NCBI GenBank assembly: GCA_945912145.1
Contig: CAMEBF010000001.1
Coordinates: 124,001-188,000 of the forward strand
Origin: an uncultured Clostridia bacterium
GTDB taxonomy: Bacteria > Bacillota > Clostridia > Oscillospirales > Acutalibacteraceae
Length of the DNA stretch: 64,000 nt
Direction: 5' to 3'
Below the pieces are notes generated by a model, which saw only the letters and a list, made by a program, of their open reading frames with translations, did not search any database and had not been told where the DNA came from. Shown here in pieces: positions 25,037-33,434 of this stretch (within the stretch, counting starts at the first letter, position 1; each line of letters begins with the position of its first letter). The translations under genes and the position numbers were made by a program.

Positions 25037-25762
25037 ATGAGTCATGTAAAACAGGCAATCATCATGGCTGCCGGCGTCGGTCAGAGAATGCAACCGGTTA
25101 CGTTGACAACCCCGAAGCCGCTTGTTCGGGTAAATGGTGTCAGAATGATAGATACCGTTATTCAGGCACTTCAGAATAACGGCATCAGGGAGATTTATAT
25201 TGTCATAGGCTATTTAAAAGAACAATTTTATTCTTTGGTGTCCGAATATGACGGCGTTCATCTAATCGAGAATCCGTATTATGATACGTGCAACAATATT
25301 TCATCTCTGTATGTTGCGAGGGAACATCTTGAGGATGTTATCATTCTTGACGGTGATCAGATCATTTATCATGACGATATTCTGTCTCCGGATTTTGAGC
25401 GTTCGGGCTATAATGCCGTGTGGACAGATGAAGAAACGAATGAATGGGTAATGCAGGTCGATAACGGAATCGTGACCTCTTGCAGCAGAACCGGCGGAAA
25501 AAAAGGCTGGCAGCTATATTCGGTCTCCCGCTGGACGAAAGAGGATGGCAAAAAGCTGAAACGCTGTTTGGAAGAAGAATTTGACGGTAAAAAGAACAGA
25601 CAGATTTATTGGGATGATGTTGCGATGTTCTGCCATTTTGATGAATTTCAGTTGGGAATCCGTCCCATGAAACAAGATGATATTATTGAAATCGATAATC
25701 TCAGCGAGTTGATAGCATTGGACGATAGCTATGCGCAATATCTTACAGACAGCAAAATCTGA
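25037..25762 (+). CDS. LicC-like nucleotidyltransferase (CTP:phosphocholine cytidylyltransferase family)
   Basis: The 241-residue protein has the sugar-phosphate nucleotidyltransferase signature IIMAAGVGQRMQPVTLTTPK, followed by PLVRVNGVRMIDTVIQAL. Its ENPYYDTCNNISSLYVAREH segment and metal-binding LDGDQI motif are typical of LicC, the CTP:phosphocholine cytidylyltransferase. A LicD-type phosphotransferase is encoded in the capsule locus at 42.7-43.6 kb, supporting phosphocholine decoration. The choline kinase LicA and transporter LicB are not in the window. A glucose-1-phosphate-type substrate remains possible. It is transcribed opposite to the capsule operon, from its own promoter, and lies between a phosphoesterase gene and the relic of its paralogue. 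Confidence 0.75.
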   Translation: MSHVKQAIIMAAGVGQRMQPVTLTTPKPLVRVNGVRMIDTVIQALQNNGIREIYIVIGYLKEQFYSLVSEYDGVHLIENPYYDTCNNISSLYVAREHLEDVIILDGDQIIYHDDILSPDFERSGYNAVWTDEETNEWVMQVDNGIVTSCSRTGGKKGWQLYSVSRWTKEDGKKLKRCLEEEFDGKKNRQIYWDDVAMFCHFDEFQLGIRPMKQDDIIEIDNLSELIALDDSYAQYLTDSKI

Positions 25763-25765
25763 GTT

Positions 25766-26632
25766 TTACTTAAGGGTAATGACAGTAATCTCCGGGCTAT
25801 TGAACAGCCTGGGGATTTTTCCATACCCGGAAAGTCCGGAGCTGACGATCATGGTGATATTGCCCAATTCAAATTCCCCTTTGTCATACGGCGGATTGAA
25901 TCCCTGCTCCGGAGCGATCAGTCCGCCGATCAACGGCAGCCGCCACAGTCCGCCGTGCGTATGGCCGCACAGAACCAGATCAATATCCCAAAGATAGGCG
26001 GCATCGCCGTAAATAAAGCTGTCCGGCCGATGGCAGAGTAAAACGGTCGTGCGGTCAGTGTCGGTGAAATCCGTCAGAAAGCGGTAGGTATCGCTGTTTT
26101 TCCATTCGTCGTCCGGCACATATTGCTGATTGAAAGCGTAATTGTATAAACCGCCGAGACGCAGAGAGGCAGTGTCGGTATCAATGTCAACGTAATCTTC
26201 TTCGAGATACCTGCATCCAAGGGCTTCGAGCTGACCGATTATTTCACGACCGTTCTGTGAGAAGTAAAGATCATCGTGATTTCCCGTGGAATAATATACC
26301 GGTGCAATTTTCAGAAATTCGCTGACCAGACGCAAAAATTGTTCGTTATCAATCTGAGAATTGTCTTCATCAATAAAATCCCCACCCAGACAGATGATAT
26401 CAGGGGCTTCTTCGGCAATTTTTGCAATCAGGCGATTGTTATCCCGTCCGAATTCCTTACCGTGCAGGTCGGATAAAAAAACGATCGTAAATCCACTTGA
26501 GTCTTGTGTGCGTATCTGATAGTTTTCTGTTATAAGACAGGTGTTCGACAACACAAACAACAGCAGTAACAAAAAAAGCACTGCTGTCAGAATGACGATT
26601 GAGATTTTGAATGCATGTTTCCTTTTTATCAT
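25766..26632 (-). CDS. Membrane-anchored metallophosphoesterase (YkuE/YaeI-like)
   Basis: The 288-residue protein has an N-terminal membrane helix (about 10-30, ISIVILTAVLFLLLLLFVL) and a calcineurin-like catalytic domain with all metal motifs: FLSDLHGKEFG, CLGGDFID, YSTGNHDD, LLCHRPD and LCGHTHGG. Relatives hydrolyse UDP-sugar lipids or other phosphoesters at the outer membrane surface. It ends the capsule operon, two bases downstream of kdsC, and may trim or recycle lipid-linked intermediates. Its last residues are duplicated as a relic at 24867-24935 beyond the LicC-like gene. It is tail-to-tail with that gene, with only three bases between the stops. Confidence 0.9.
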   Translation of the reverse strand: MIKRKHAFKISIVILTAVLFLLLLLFVLSNTCLITENYQIRTQDSSGFTIVFLSDLHGKEFGRDNNRLIAKIAEEAPDIICLGGDFIDEDNSQIDNEQFLRLVSEFLKIAPVYYSTGNHDDLYFSQNGREIIGQLEALGCRYLEEDYVDIDTDTASLRLGGLYNYAFNQQYVPDDEWKNSDTYRFLTDFTDTDRTTVLLCHRPDSFIYGDAAYLWDIDLVLCGHTHGGLWRLPLIGGLIAPEQGFNPPYDKGEFELGNITMIVSSGLSGYGKIPRLFNSPEITVITLK

Positions 26633-26634
26633 GG

Positions 26635-27099
26635 TTATTTTTCAGCAAAATAAGAAATAAATTCCCTCACGGCGCCTCTTCCGCCTTTATTTTTGCATAT
26701 ATAATCCACTTTTTCAGCGACTTCCGGCATCGCGTCAGCAGGACAGGCTGTCAGACCGCAGTAACGAATGCAATCTAAATCATTGACATCGTCGCCGATA
26801 TAGGCGATCTCATCGGGTGTGATACCGAGTCTTTCGGCAACGGCTTTTAACTGCGCTGCTTTATCAGAGATTCCCTGATAGCACTCCTGTATTTGCAATT
26901 CTTTCGCACGGGTCGAGACAATTTCCGATTGCCGACCGGTAATGATAACAGGCGTAACGCCGATTGCAGGGAGAATATGCGCGATGGCATAACCGTCTTT
27001 GACGTCGAACGCTTTCATGATTTCTCCGGAGGCCGCCACATAAATCCGACCGTCCGTGAGCGTTCCGTCCACGTCCATAACAAGCATTTTCATGTTCAT
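26635..27099 (-). CDS. kdsC: Kdo-8-phosphate phosphatase (KdsC)
   Basis: The 154-residue protein is a HAD phosphatase of the C0 type without a cap, as KdsC is. It has MDVDGTLTDGRIYVAASGE with the nucleophile and acid Asp, IITGRQSEI for motif II, DKAAQLKAV with the Lys of motif III, and YIGDDVNDLDCI for motif IV. KdsC removes phosphate from Kdo-8-P in the third step of CMP-Kdo synthesis. It overlaps kdsD by four bases and is followed by the phosphoesterase. N-acylneuraminate-9-phosphatases share the fold, but the neighbouring kdsA, kdsB and kdsD fix the pathway. Confidence 0.93.
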   Translation of the reverse strand: MNMKMLVMDVDGTLTDGRIYVAASGEIMKAFDVKDGYAIAHILPAIGVTPVIITGRQSEIVSTRAKELQIQECYQGISDKAAQLKAVAERLGITPDEIAYIGDDVNDLDCIRYCGLTACPADAMPEVAEKVDYICKNKGGRGAVREFISYFAEK

Positions 27100-28073
27100 C
27101 GCACGATACCTGCCTTAAAGATATCCTGCATCAGCAGCGTGCCTGTGACGCGCAGATTTTCATCCAGAACCGGCATACAGGTGATCTTGTTGTCACTGAG
27201 TACCTGAAGCGCGTTGACCGCCATCTCTCGTGAATCAATCCACTTGGGATTTTTCGTCATCACATTGTCGATGGTTTCATGATATACGTCAACGCCACGT
27301 TCAAGCATCCGGCGCAGATCGCCGTCCGTGATAATTCCTTTCAGGCAGTTGTCCGAATCGACGATGGTCACCATTGAAAGGCCCTTGCTGCTCATTTCAA
27401 TGATCGCATTCCGCAGAGACGAACCCTCGGGCACAACGGCGTTTTCATCTCCGGTATGCATCACATCTTTGACTTTGACTAAAAGCTTCTTGCCGAGCGC
27501 GCCGGCAGGGTGATGCAGCCCGAAATCTTCTTGCGTATAGTTCTTTGCGCGGGAAGCGACAACGGCCAATGCGTCGCCGAGTACCAATAACGCCGTCGTA
27601 CTGCTTGTCGGTGCCAGATGCATATAGCAGGCTTCCTCAAATTCGGGGAAGCAGATATGATATTGACATTCTTTTGCAAGCGTCGATTTTGGCTTGCCTG
27701 TTATGGCAACCGTTGTACAGCCGATCTCCTGTAAAACCGGCATCAGCTCGGTCACTTCGGAGCTCTCGCCGCTGTAGCTCATCAGAATCACAACGTCTTT
27801 CGCTTCCACCATGCCCAAATCACCGTGCATCGCTTCGCCGGGATGCATAAAAAATGACGGCGTACCGAGACTGGCAAGCGTTGCGGCAATTTTCGTCGCG
27901 ATGTGTCCGGGTTTGCCCATGCCTGTCAGAACGACTTTTCCGCGGCAATCGAGAATCAACTCGACAAGGTTTTCAAAATCCTCGCCGAGAGAATTCTTTG
28001 TTTTTTCTAACGCGTCGATCTCAATATCGAAGATGCGCCTTGCTTCCTGAATGATGTCAAAATCCGTATTCAT
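27096..28073 (-). CDS. kdsD: Arabinose-5-phosphate isomerase (KdsD)
   Basis: The 325-residue protein converts ribulose-5-P to arabinose-5-P, the first step to Kdo. Residues 1-200 are a SIS sugar isomerase domain (VVLTGMGKPGHIATKIAATL, FFMHPGEAMHGDLGMV, LMSYSGESSEV). Residues about 205-325 hold two CBS domains (VKDVMHTGDENAVVPEGSS, DGDLRRMLERGVDVYHETID). This is the full-length KdsD/KpsF architecture; the CBS pair probably gives nucleotide control. It is 10 bases downstream of kdsA and overlaps kdsC. A capsule-linked KpsF-type paralogue and a housekeeping KdsD cannot be told apart by sequence alone. Confidence 0.94.
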   Translation of the reverse strand: MNTDFDIIQEARRIFDIEIDALEKTKNSLGEDFENLVELILDCRGKVVLTGMGKPGHIATKIAATLASLGTPSFFMHPGEAMHGDLGMVEAKDVVILMSYSGESSEVTELMPVLQEIGCTTVAITGKPKSTLAKECQYHICFPEFEEACYMHLAPTSSTTALLVLGDALAVVASRAKNYTQEDFGLHHPAGALGKKLLVKVKDVMHTGDENAVVPEGSSLRNAIIEMSSKGLSMVTIVDSDNCLKGIITDGDLRRMLERGVDVYHETIDNVMTKNPKWIDSREMAVNALQVLSDNKITCMPVLDENLRVTGTLLMQDIFKAGIVR

Positions 28074-28083
28074 GTCGGTTTCC

Positions 28084-28854
28084 TTATTGTACAGCGTTGT
28101 AAACTTTGATCAGTTTTTGTAACAGTTCTTTCATCTCGCCGAGCGGCACCATGTTCGGACCGTCCGATTTCGCTTCGTCGGGAGTGGGGTGCGTTTCCAT
28201 GAACAGACCGTCCGCGCCGACCGAGACTGCCGCTTTCGCCAGATATTCCACATACTGACGGTTTCCGCCTGTGCTCGTACCGTTTCCGCCCGGTTTCTGA
28301 ACGCTGTGCGTCGCGTCGAAAATAACGGGAACGCCGAAATCCTTCATCACGCGAAGTCCCGTCATATCGACGACTAACGTATTATAGCCGAATGATGTGC
28401 CGCGTTCGCAGAGCATCACGTTATCGTTCCCTGCCTGACGAACTTTTTCCACGCAGTTTTTCATATCCCATGGTGCCAAAAACTGCGCTTTTTTGATGTT
28501 GATACATTTACCCGTTTTTGCCGCCGCGACAAGAAGATCCGTCTGACGGCAGAGAAAAGCAGGAATCTGCAGAATATCAGCGACTTCCGCCGCTTTTTCC
28601 GCCTGCCACGGCTCATGAATATCCGTGCAGATCGGCAGGGAATAGGTGTCCTTCACTTTTTTCAGAATCCGCAGTCCTTCGTCGATACCGGGTCCCCGGA
28701 AACTGCTGATTGACGTCCGGTTTGCCTTATCAAAGGACGCCTTGAACGTATAAGGAATATGAAGCTCGTCCGTGATCTGTTTCATGATTTCGGCAATGGA
28801 AAGCACCATTTCCTCCGATTCAATGACGCACGGACCCGCAATTAGCTGAAACAT
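28084..28854 (-). CDS. kdsA: Kdo-8-phosphate synthase (KdsA), metal-dependent type
   Basis: The 256-residue TIM-barrel enzyme condenses phosphoenolpyruvate with arabinose-5-P. Diagnostic motifs are [24 protein letters not shown] (the Lys-Ala-Asn-Arg-Thr-Ser substrate loop), [39 protein letters not shown] and [12 protein letters not shown]. The Cys in AGPC is the metal ligand that marks the metal-dependent class, as in Aquifex; the E. coli enzyme has Asn there. KANRTS separates KdsA from DAHP synthases. It lies between kdsB and kdsD in the same operon, 10-13 bases from each. The identification is firm; its presence in what otherwise looks like a monoderm capsule locus is the notable point. Confidence 0.95.
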   Translation of the reverse strand: MFQLIAGPCVIESEEMVLSIAEIMKQITDELHIPYTFKASFDKANRTSISSFRGPGIDEGLRILKKVKDTYSLPICTDIHEPWQAEKAAEVADILQIPAFLCRQTDLLVAAAKTGKCINIKKAQFLAPWDMKNCVEKVRQAGNDNVMLCERGTSFGYNTLVVDMTGLRVMKDFGVPVIFDATHSVQKPGGNGTSTGGNRQYVEYLAKAAVSVGADGLFMETHPTPDEAKSDGPNMVPLGEMKELLQKLIKVYNAVQ

Positions 28855-28867
28855 AGCGTACCTCCGA

Positions 28868-29602
28868 TCAGGCGAGATTATGCTCGATCATATATCGCTC
28901 AACCTGAACGCGGTCTTTGGGCGTGTCAACGGAAAGCGTTTTGCAGTGAGCATTTATGTAATAGCAGTCCTTGCGGTTTTCGATAAAACGGAACGAGTCG
29001 TTCTCCTCGATTTTTTCAATCGGGCCTCGCGGTGTGTTGTGATAATACGCAAGCGACACATGAGTAAATGCGCCGACGCCGACAAACTTGTGATAGACAT
29101 AGTTCATCTCACCCTTGGGGAAGGGAATAGGCGCACGCGAAATAAACAGGCAAATGCCGTCCTGGTTTGTCACGATTTTCAGATTGGTCGGATCGACAAC
29201 CTCCACGGGATTGGAGAAATCCGTCATGAGGTTGGAAACATAGAAGCCGTCCTCGGGAATCGCGTCGGGAATACACTTGACAATATCCTCCGCCATAACC
29301 AACGGTTCGTCGCCGTTGACCATTACATAAAGATCGGCGTCGATCTTTTGGGAAACTTCATAAAGCCGCTCCGTCGCCGTTTCGCAGTCCTTGGAAGTCA
29401 TAATGACCTTCGCGCCGAAGTCCTCCGCAACAGATTTGATCTCATCGCTGTCCGTCGCCACATAAACTTCATCAAAGCATTCCACTTCCTTGGAGTGCTT
29501 CCAGACCCAGTAGACCATAGGCTTGCCGCAAATCAGCGACAAAGGCTTGTTGTTAAATCTTGTTGATTCACTTCTCGCAGGTATCATACCGATAATTTTC
29601 AT
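28868..29602 (-). CDS. kdsB: CMP-Kdo synthetase (KdsB)
   Basis: The 244-residue cytidylyltransferase has [16 protein letters not shown] (normally IPARxxSTRLPGKPL), [36 protein letters not shown] and [10 protein letters not shown], in the order seen in KdsB. The end [17 protein letters not shown] also fits. It activates Kdo as CMP-Kdo for transferases. The QGDEP of most KdsB is NGDEP here, and PGKPL is NNKPL, so it is a somewhat diverged member. NeuA-type CMP-sialate synthetases differ in these motifs. It is the first of the kds genes on the transcript, 13 bases downstream of the flippase gene. Confidence 0.9.
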   Translation of the reverse strand: MKIIGMIPARSESTRFNNKPLSLICGKPMVYWVWKHSKEVECFDEVYVATDSDEIKSVAEDFGAKVIMTSKDCETATERLYEVSQKIDADLYVMVNGDEPLVMAEDIVKCIPDAIPEDGFYVSNLMTDFSNPVEVVDPTNLKIVTNQDGICLFISRAPIPFPKGEMNYVYHKFVGVGAFTHVSLAYYHNTPRGPIEKIEENDSFRFIENRKDCYYINAHCKTLSVDTPKDRVQVERYMIEHNLA

Positions 29603-29615
29603 AAAATAACCTCCA

Positions 29616-31160
29616 TTAGGCAGATTTATTTGCAGATTTTCTATTCATAATTTTTTTGAAAGGCTCCAGTATAATGCTCTTTTCATATGGATTCATCATA
29701 AAGAGCCAATTTGCAATACAGAAAACAATTGTATATATGACAATGCCAAACAACAACGTGATAATATTGTAAAAATCAATATACTTTGCAATCAGTAATG
29801 TAGCCGCACAAATCAAAACAGGGAATATAAAAATCGGAAATACTTTTTTCCAGAACCCGACAATATCCAATCCGATTTTTTTATAATAGATATTCATAGC
29901 GATTCCTTGACCGAGAATCAGTGCAAGCCCTGTCATGAGTGCTGCGCCGATGATTCCCATATTCTGCATTAAAACCCAGGTTCCAATAACATTGAGAATC
30001 GCAATTCCCAGATAGACAATAGATCTGAATTTATGTTTGTTTTTGGCAATGATGATGCTAAGAAAGACACTCTGAATCAAGGGAACAACATTGGGTATCA
30101 TCATCAAAATGGCAACCCAGTACGCATCAGCATAGTCTTCTCCGGCATAAAAATATATAAACGGGCGACCAAATGCAATAAAGCCGGAAATAATCAGTGT
30201 GGCAATATAGCATTGCAGTCTTCCTATTTTTATGGCAAAATCGGAAAGCTCCCGGTTACTTGCTCCGCTGAACACCATTTTGTTTGTTTTGGGAGACAGC
30301 AGCGATGAGATACCGGTTGTTAAACTCAGCACAATGCTGTTGAATGTCCCGCCGACATTATAAACGGCAACGCCGGTAGTGGCAAGTGCGGGAATCATGC
30401 CGATCATGATTGTGTCGGTTGAATTATATAATTGAGAAACAATATTGGATAAAAAAATCCAAAAAGAAAAGGTAAGAATTTCTTTTAACAAGCGAAAGGG
30501 GATATTTTTGTATTGCGGCTTTATTTGAATTTTTTTTCGGACATACAGTAAATAGCAAATATTAATAATGAGACAAATGACAAGCGATGATGACGCCATG
30601 CCGATAGAAGCGTATCCTAAATACAGCAGTATTAAATTGACAATGGGGGCAACACATGTTGAGATGATATTCATGCACTGAATAAATATAAATTGCTCAT
30701 GTGCAGTGGCAACGGAAATATAAGGGGAGACAGCAAAGGATAGGGATGTGTTGCAGACCATCAGAAAGACAAGAATTTTCATTCTTGCCAATTCGTCGGA
30801 TGACAAGGATTTTGCATAAATCAGATCAAGACACATTGTCAGAATGGTGCCGATCAGGAATGCTGCCACCGCGATGATTCTGAAAATAGTCATGAAAAGG
30901 CCGAAAATGCGCTCTTCGGCTTCCTTTCCTTCTTCTGTTTTTGATTTAATTAAATACCTGGTAATTGCAGAGCCGATGCCAAGGGAAATTAAAGAAAGAT
31001 AGCTTGTGATGCTGCTTGAAAGCTTGTAAAGACCATATTCGCTCTGCCCTAACAATTCAAGCATGATCGGCGTGTAAAATATGGGGATTAAATTACCCAA
31101 GCCCATATTCAGGTAATTTAATACAATACCGGCTTTTAGTTGACTGCCTTCTTTTTTCAT
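29616..31160 (-). CDS. Capsule flippase (Wzx-like)
   Basis: The 514-residue protein has about fourteen hydrophobic segments and an N-terminus LKAGIVLNYLNMGLGNLIPIF, then MLELLGQSEYGLYKLSSSI, typical of MOP-superfamily polysaccharide exporters. It would flip the completed undecaprenyl-linked repeat unit for polymerisation by the EpsG-like protein at 43.6-44.7 kb. It overlaps the DUF115/GT42-like gene by four bases and is followed by kdsB. The AT-rich composition is like that of the glycosyltransferases upstream and unlike the more GC-rich kds genes. The flippase at 5.5-6.9 kb shares only the general fold. Confidence 0.88.
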   Translation of the reverse strand: MKKEGSQLKAGIVLNYLNMGLGNLIPIFYTPIMLELLGQSEYGLYKLSSSITSYLSLISLGIGSAITRYLIKSKTEEGKEAEERIFGLFMTIFRIIAVAAFLIGTILTMCLDLIYAKSLSSDELARMKILVFLMVCNTSLSFAVSPYISVATAHEQFIFIQCMNIISTCVAPIVNLILLYLGYASIGMASSSLVICLIINICYLLYVRKKIQIKPQYKNIPFRLLKEILTFSFWIFLSNIVSQLYNSTDTIMIGMIPALATTGVAVYNVGGTFNSIVLSLTTGISSLLSPKTNKMVFSGASNRELSDFAIKIGRLQCYIATLIISGFIAFGRPFIYFYAGEDYADAYWVAILMMIPNVVPLIQSVFLSIIIAKNKHKFRSIVYLGIAILNVIGTWVLMQNMGIIGAALMTGLALILGQGIAMNIYYKKIGLDIVGFWKKVFPIFIFPVLICAATLLIAKYIDFYNIITLLFGIVIYTIVFCIANWLFMMNPYEKSIILEPFKKIMNRKSANKSA

Positions 31161-31963
31161 AAATTATCCTCAAATAAAGTATCAAAATCCACTCTGGGGA
31201 AAACCTCAAGCTTTCCGCCGCGGGTTGCGTTGAAAACCTTGATATTGCGCTTGTCGCATTGTTCTTTCATAGCGACATAGGTCAGCGTGCTTTTTTCCGT
31301 GTTGGGGATATAGAGGTTGTCCTTATCTTCGTTGTACTTATCGGAAAAATAGTCTTTGACGGTATTGTCAACGACGATTTCCCCTTTGTTGTTTTGGCTG
31401 ATCTGAAAATGATGGTCAACGCCGATGAAATAAATCTCCGTGAATCCCATGTAAGCGGCCAGCTGCGCGGCGGTGTACATACCGGTGCTTGCGCAGAACA
31501 GTTCATGGGCGGCATCATCGCTGAAACGGAACTCAAGCGGATTTTCATTCTGCATCCAGTTCATGTTAAAATAGAGCGCATCATGAATGTTGATATGATG
31601 AAACCAATGCAGCTGAATCGGAATGAGCTTGCAGGACAACTCCAGTTTGTCAACGATTTCCTGGCAACCGCTGAGCATTTTTTCGTCTTGAGATATGTAA
31701 TATGTCGGACGCCACGGCGTCTCTTCAAAAATGTTATAAACGCGGTTGAATGCAAACGTAATTTCACCGTGTTCATAAAGCTTTGTCAAGTCCGACGCCC
31801 GCAGACTCGGACCGTTGCCGACTAAAAAACAGCGCTTGCCTGCGTAGGTGTTTTTGAATGATGCGATTTTTTTGCCGTATTCTGTTTTTTCAAAGTGTGC
31901 CTGCATATGCGGTTGCGTAATACGCGCTTCAAAGCTCGCTTTGAACCTATTGATGATAGCCAA
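31157..31963 (-). CDS. DUF115/MptE-like protein with GT42 features, candidate CMP-sugar transferase
   Basis: The start is placed at the TTG at 31963, seven bases after AGAGGG and five bases past the stop of the upstream glycosyltransferase. Longer frames overlap that gene by over 100 bases. The 268-residue protein has AGKRCFLVGNGPSLRASDLT, then EITFAFNRVYNIFEE, CASTGMYTAAQLAAYMGF with EIYFIGVDHHF, and a tail AMKEQCDKRNIKVFNATRGG. This GNGPSL, ..SG.Y.., YxxGxD order is shared by DUF115 proteins (including Maf flagellin nonulosonate transferases) and by GT42 CMP-sialate transferases. Both use CMP-activated ulosonates. It lies one gene away from kdsB, so a CMP-Kdo donor is a reasonable inference, untested. 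Confidence 0.7.
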   Translation of the reverse strand: MAIINRFKASFEARITQPHMQAHFEKTEYGKKIASFKNTYAGKRCFLVGNGPSLRASDLTKLYEHGEITFAFNRVYNIFEETPWRPTYYISQDEKMLSGCQEIVDKLELSCKLIPIQLHWFHHINIHDALYFNMNWMQNENPLEFRFSDDAAHELFCASTGMYTAAQLAAYMGFTEIYFIGVDHHFQISQNNKGEIVVDNTVKDYFSDKYNEDKDNLYIPNTEKSTLTYVAMKEQCDKRNIKVFNATRGGKLEVFPRVDFDTLFEDNL

Positions 31964-31967
31964 AAGA

Positions 31968-32840
31968 TCACCCTCTGTTTTTTCTGATAATTTTGTGAAC
32001 GAACTGACAGATTCTGATGATACAGGGCGATGTCCCAATGGCTTCGGCAATGAGTTTTCTATCGTAGCGATCAGACAGTTCACAGGTAAATGTATAATAT
32101 AACCGGAGCTTAGAGCGCAAGGAATGATTGAGAAATTCCTCTTTTTCTTTCAGCCACAAGCCGTAACCTCGCGGATTGTTGATGAAAATTGATGCTCCGG
32201 CTTTTGTCAGTCCGTCATCTTTGTATTCATAGACGCAGATAATGTCATTATAAAAACGCATACTGTAACCGTCATTCGCCATACGATTCCAGACAACGGC
32301 CTCAGTTATAAATCTTTCGTTATCAAAGATAGGGTATCTGTAATTTTTGTGAATCTCTGTGTAGAATGCAAAAGCTCTTTCTCCATCTATATTATGATAG
32401 CGGTCTAGCAAGGTAGCATCTTGATAGTTTGCATGAAAGATTTGATTCGGTGTGTCGGTTGGTGATGTACCCAGATTGCCGGAAACGCCACAAAAAACAT
32501 TTAAGTCATGGATAGAAGACTCCCAGTCGGATATTTTTTGTAGGGCATCATCAGTCAAATAATCGTCACTGTCAACAGTAAGAAACAACAATCCCTCTGC
32601 GAAGTCCAAAGCATAGTTTATCGCCGCACATTTTCCTCCGTTTTCTTTTTTATAATAACGGATAGGAAAAAAATTATCCTCTGAATGCCATGTGGCGACA
32701 AGTTCTTCTGTATTGTCCGTTGATCCGTCGTCAACAATCAACCATTCAAAATCATGAAATGATTGTCTTTGCAGTGATCGATACAGGTTTTCAAGAATAT
32801 AGGCTCTGTTATATGTTGGTGTAAATACGGTAATTTTCAT
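31968..32840 (-). CDS. Family 2 glycosyltransferase
   Basis: The 290-residue GT-A enzyme starts MKITVFTPTYNRAYILENLY, has FEWLIVDDGSTDNTEELV for nucleotide binding, KENGGKCAAINYAL, and a DSDD metal site (LTVDSDDYLTDD). It ends without membrane helices. It transfers a sugar during assembly of the lipid-linked repeat; donor and linkage are unknown. It is a paralogue of the enzyme at 40.7-41.6 kb: both share FTPTYNRA, WLIVDDGSTDNT and GYGLWLKE/GFAFWRK segments. It ends five bases before the DUF115-like start, and its own start codon (ATG at 32840) has only a weak ribosome site. Confidence 0.9.
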   Translation of the reverse strand: MKITVFTPTYNRAYILENLYRSLQRQSFHDFEWLIVDDGSTDNTEELVATWHSEDNFFPIRYYKKENGGKCAAINYALDFAEGLLFLTVDSDDYLTDDALQKISDWESSIHDLNVFCGVSGNLGTSPTDTPNQIFHANYQDATLLDRYHNIDGERAFAFYTEIHKNYRYPIFDNERFITEAVVWNRMANDGYSMRFYNDIICVYEYKDDGLTKAGASIFINNPRGYGLWLKEKEEFLNHSLRSKLRLYYTFTCELSDRYDRKLIAEAIGTSPCIIRICQFVHKIIRKNRG

Positions 32841-32884
32841 GGTTCGTCTTGTAGATATAAAATCAGTAATCCATATATATCTTT

Positions 32885-33430
32885 TTATTTGTGCTCAAGC
32901 ATATGATCCGGTAATGAGGATAAAAATTCACGCTTTTTTTCTCGCAATCCGTCTTTATCCAGATTGACACATATCGGTTGCTTTTTTTTGGCGTATTCAT
33001 CGGTTGTGCAGATGACTTTTGCAGGATTTCCGGCAATCACAACATTTCCGTTTTTATAGCTTTTCGTAACGACACTTCCGGCTCCCACAATCGTGTTGTC
33101 ACCTAATTCAACACCGGGAAGTATTATGCTTTTTGCCCCGATAAAACAATTATTACCAATTTTGATTTTTCCGAAATAATCGGTAGCATCAATGTTACAT
33201 TTAATGACTGCATTATCGTGTGTAAGCAATGCCGTGTCATATGCAATGGTAACATTATCTCCGATTTCAACAAGATACGGCTCGCCGGGAATATCGCAAT
33301 AAAATGCAAAATTTTCACCGCATTTACCACCGTTTTCCTGAAATTGCTGAATCTTTATTTGTAAAAAAGCTTCATCATTTCCGGTTATTTTATACCATTC
33401 TTTTTTTAGTTTGCGAAGCAGTTTGTTCAT
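32885..33430 (-). CDS. Hexapeptide-repeat acyltransferase (LbH/CysE-Maa family)
   Basis: The 181-residue protein consists mostly of left-handed beta-helix hexads: VEIGDNVTIAYDTALL, IKIGNNCFIGAKSIIL, VELGDNTIVGAGSVVTKSY, ending VVIAGNPAKVIC, the family signature. The catalytic His is probably in LLTHDN. Such enzymes O-acetylate sugars with acetyl-CoA in the cytoplasm. It lies four bases downstream of a family 2 glycosyltransferase gene. The substrate is likely a sugar of the capsule repeat, as two further acyltransferase genes (35.5 and 39.7 kb) lie in the same operon. Confidence 0.87.
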   Translation of the reverse strand: MNKLLRKLKKEWYKITGNDEAFLQIKIQQFQENGGKCGENFAFYCDIPGEPYLVEIGDNVTIAYDTALLTHDNAVIKCNIDATDYFGKIKIGNNCFIGAKSIILPGVELGDNTIVGAGSVVTKSYKNGNVVIAGNPAKVICTTDEYAKKKQPICVNLDKDGLREKKREFLSSLPDHMLEHK

Positions 33431-33434
33431 AGTA

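Noticed and set aside
31157-32083. Longer start for the DUF115-like protein
   Set aside because: It would overlap the upstream glycosyltransferase by more than 110 bases. The TTG at 31963 has a well-placed AGAGGG site and follows the stop of the upstream gene by a few bases.
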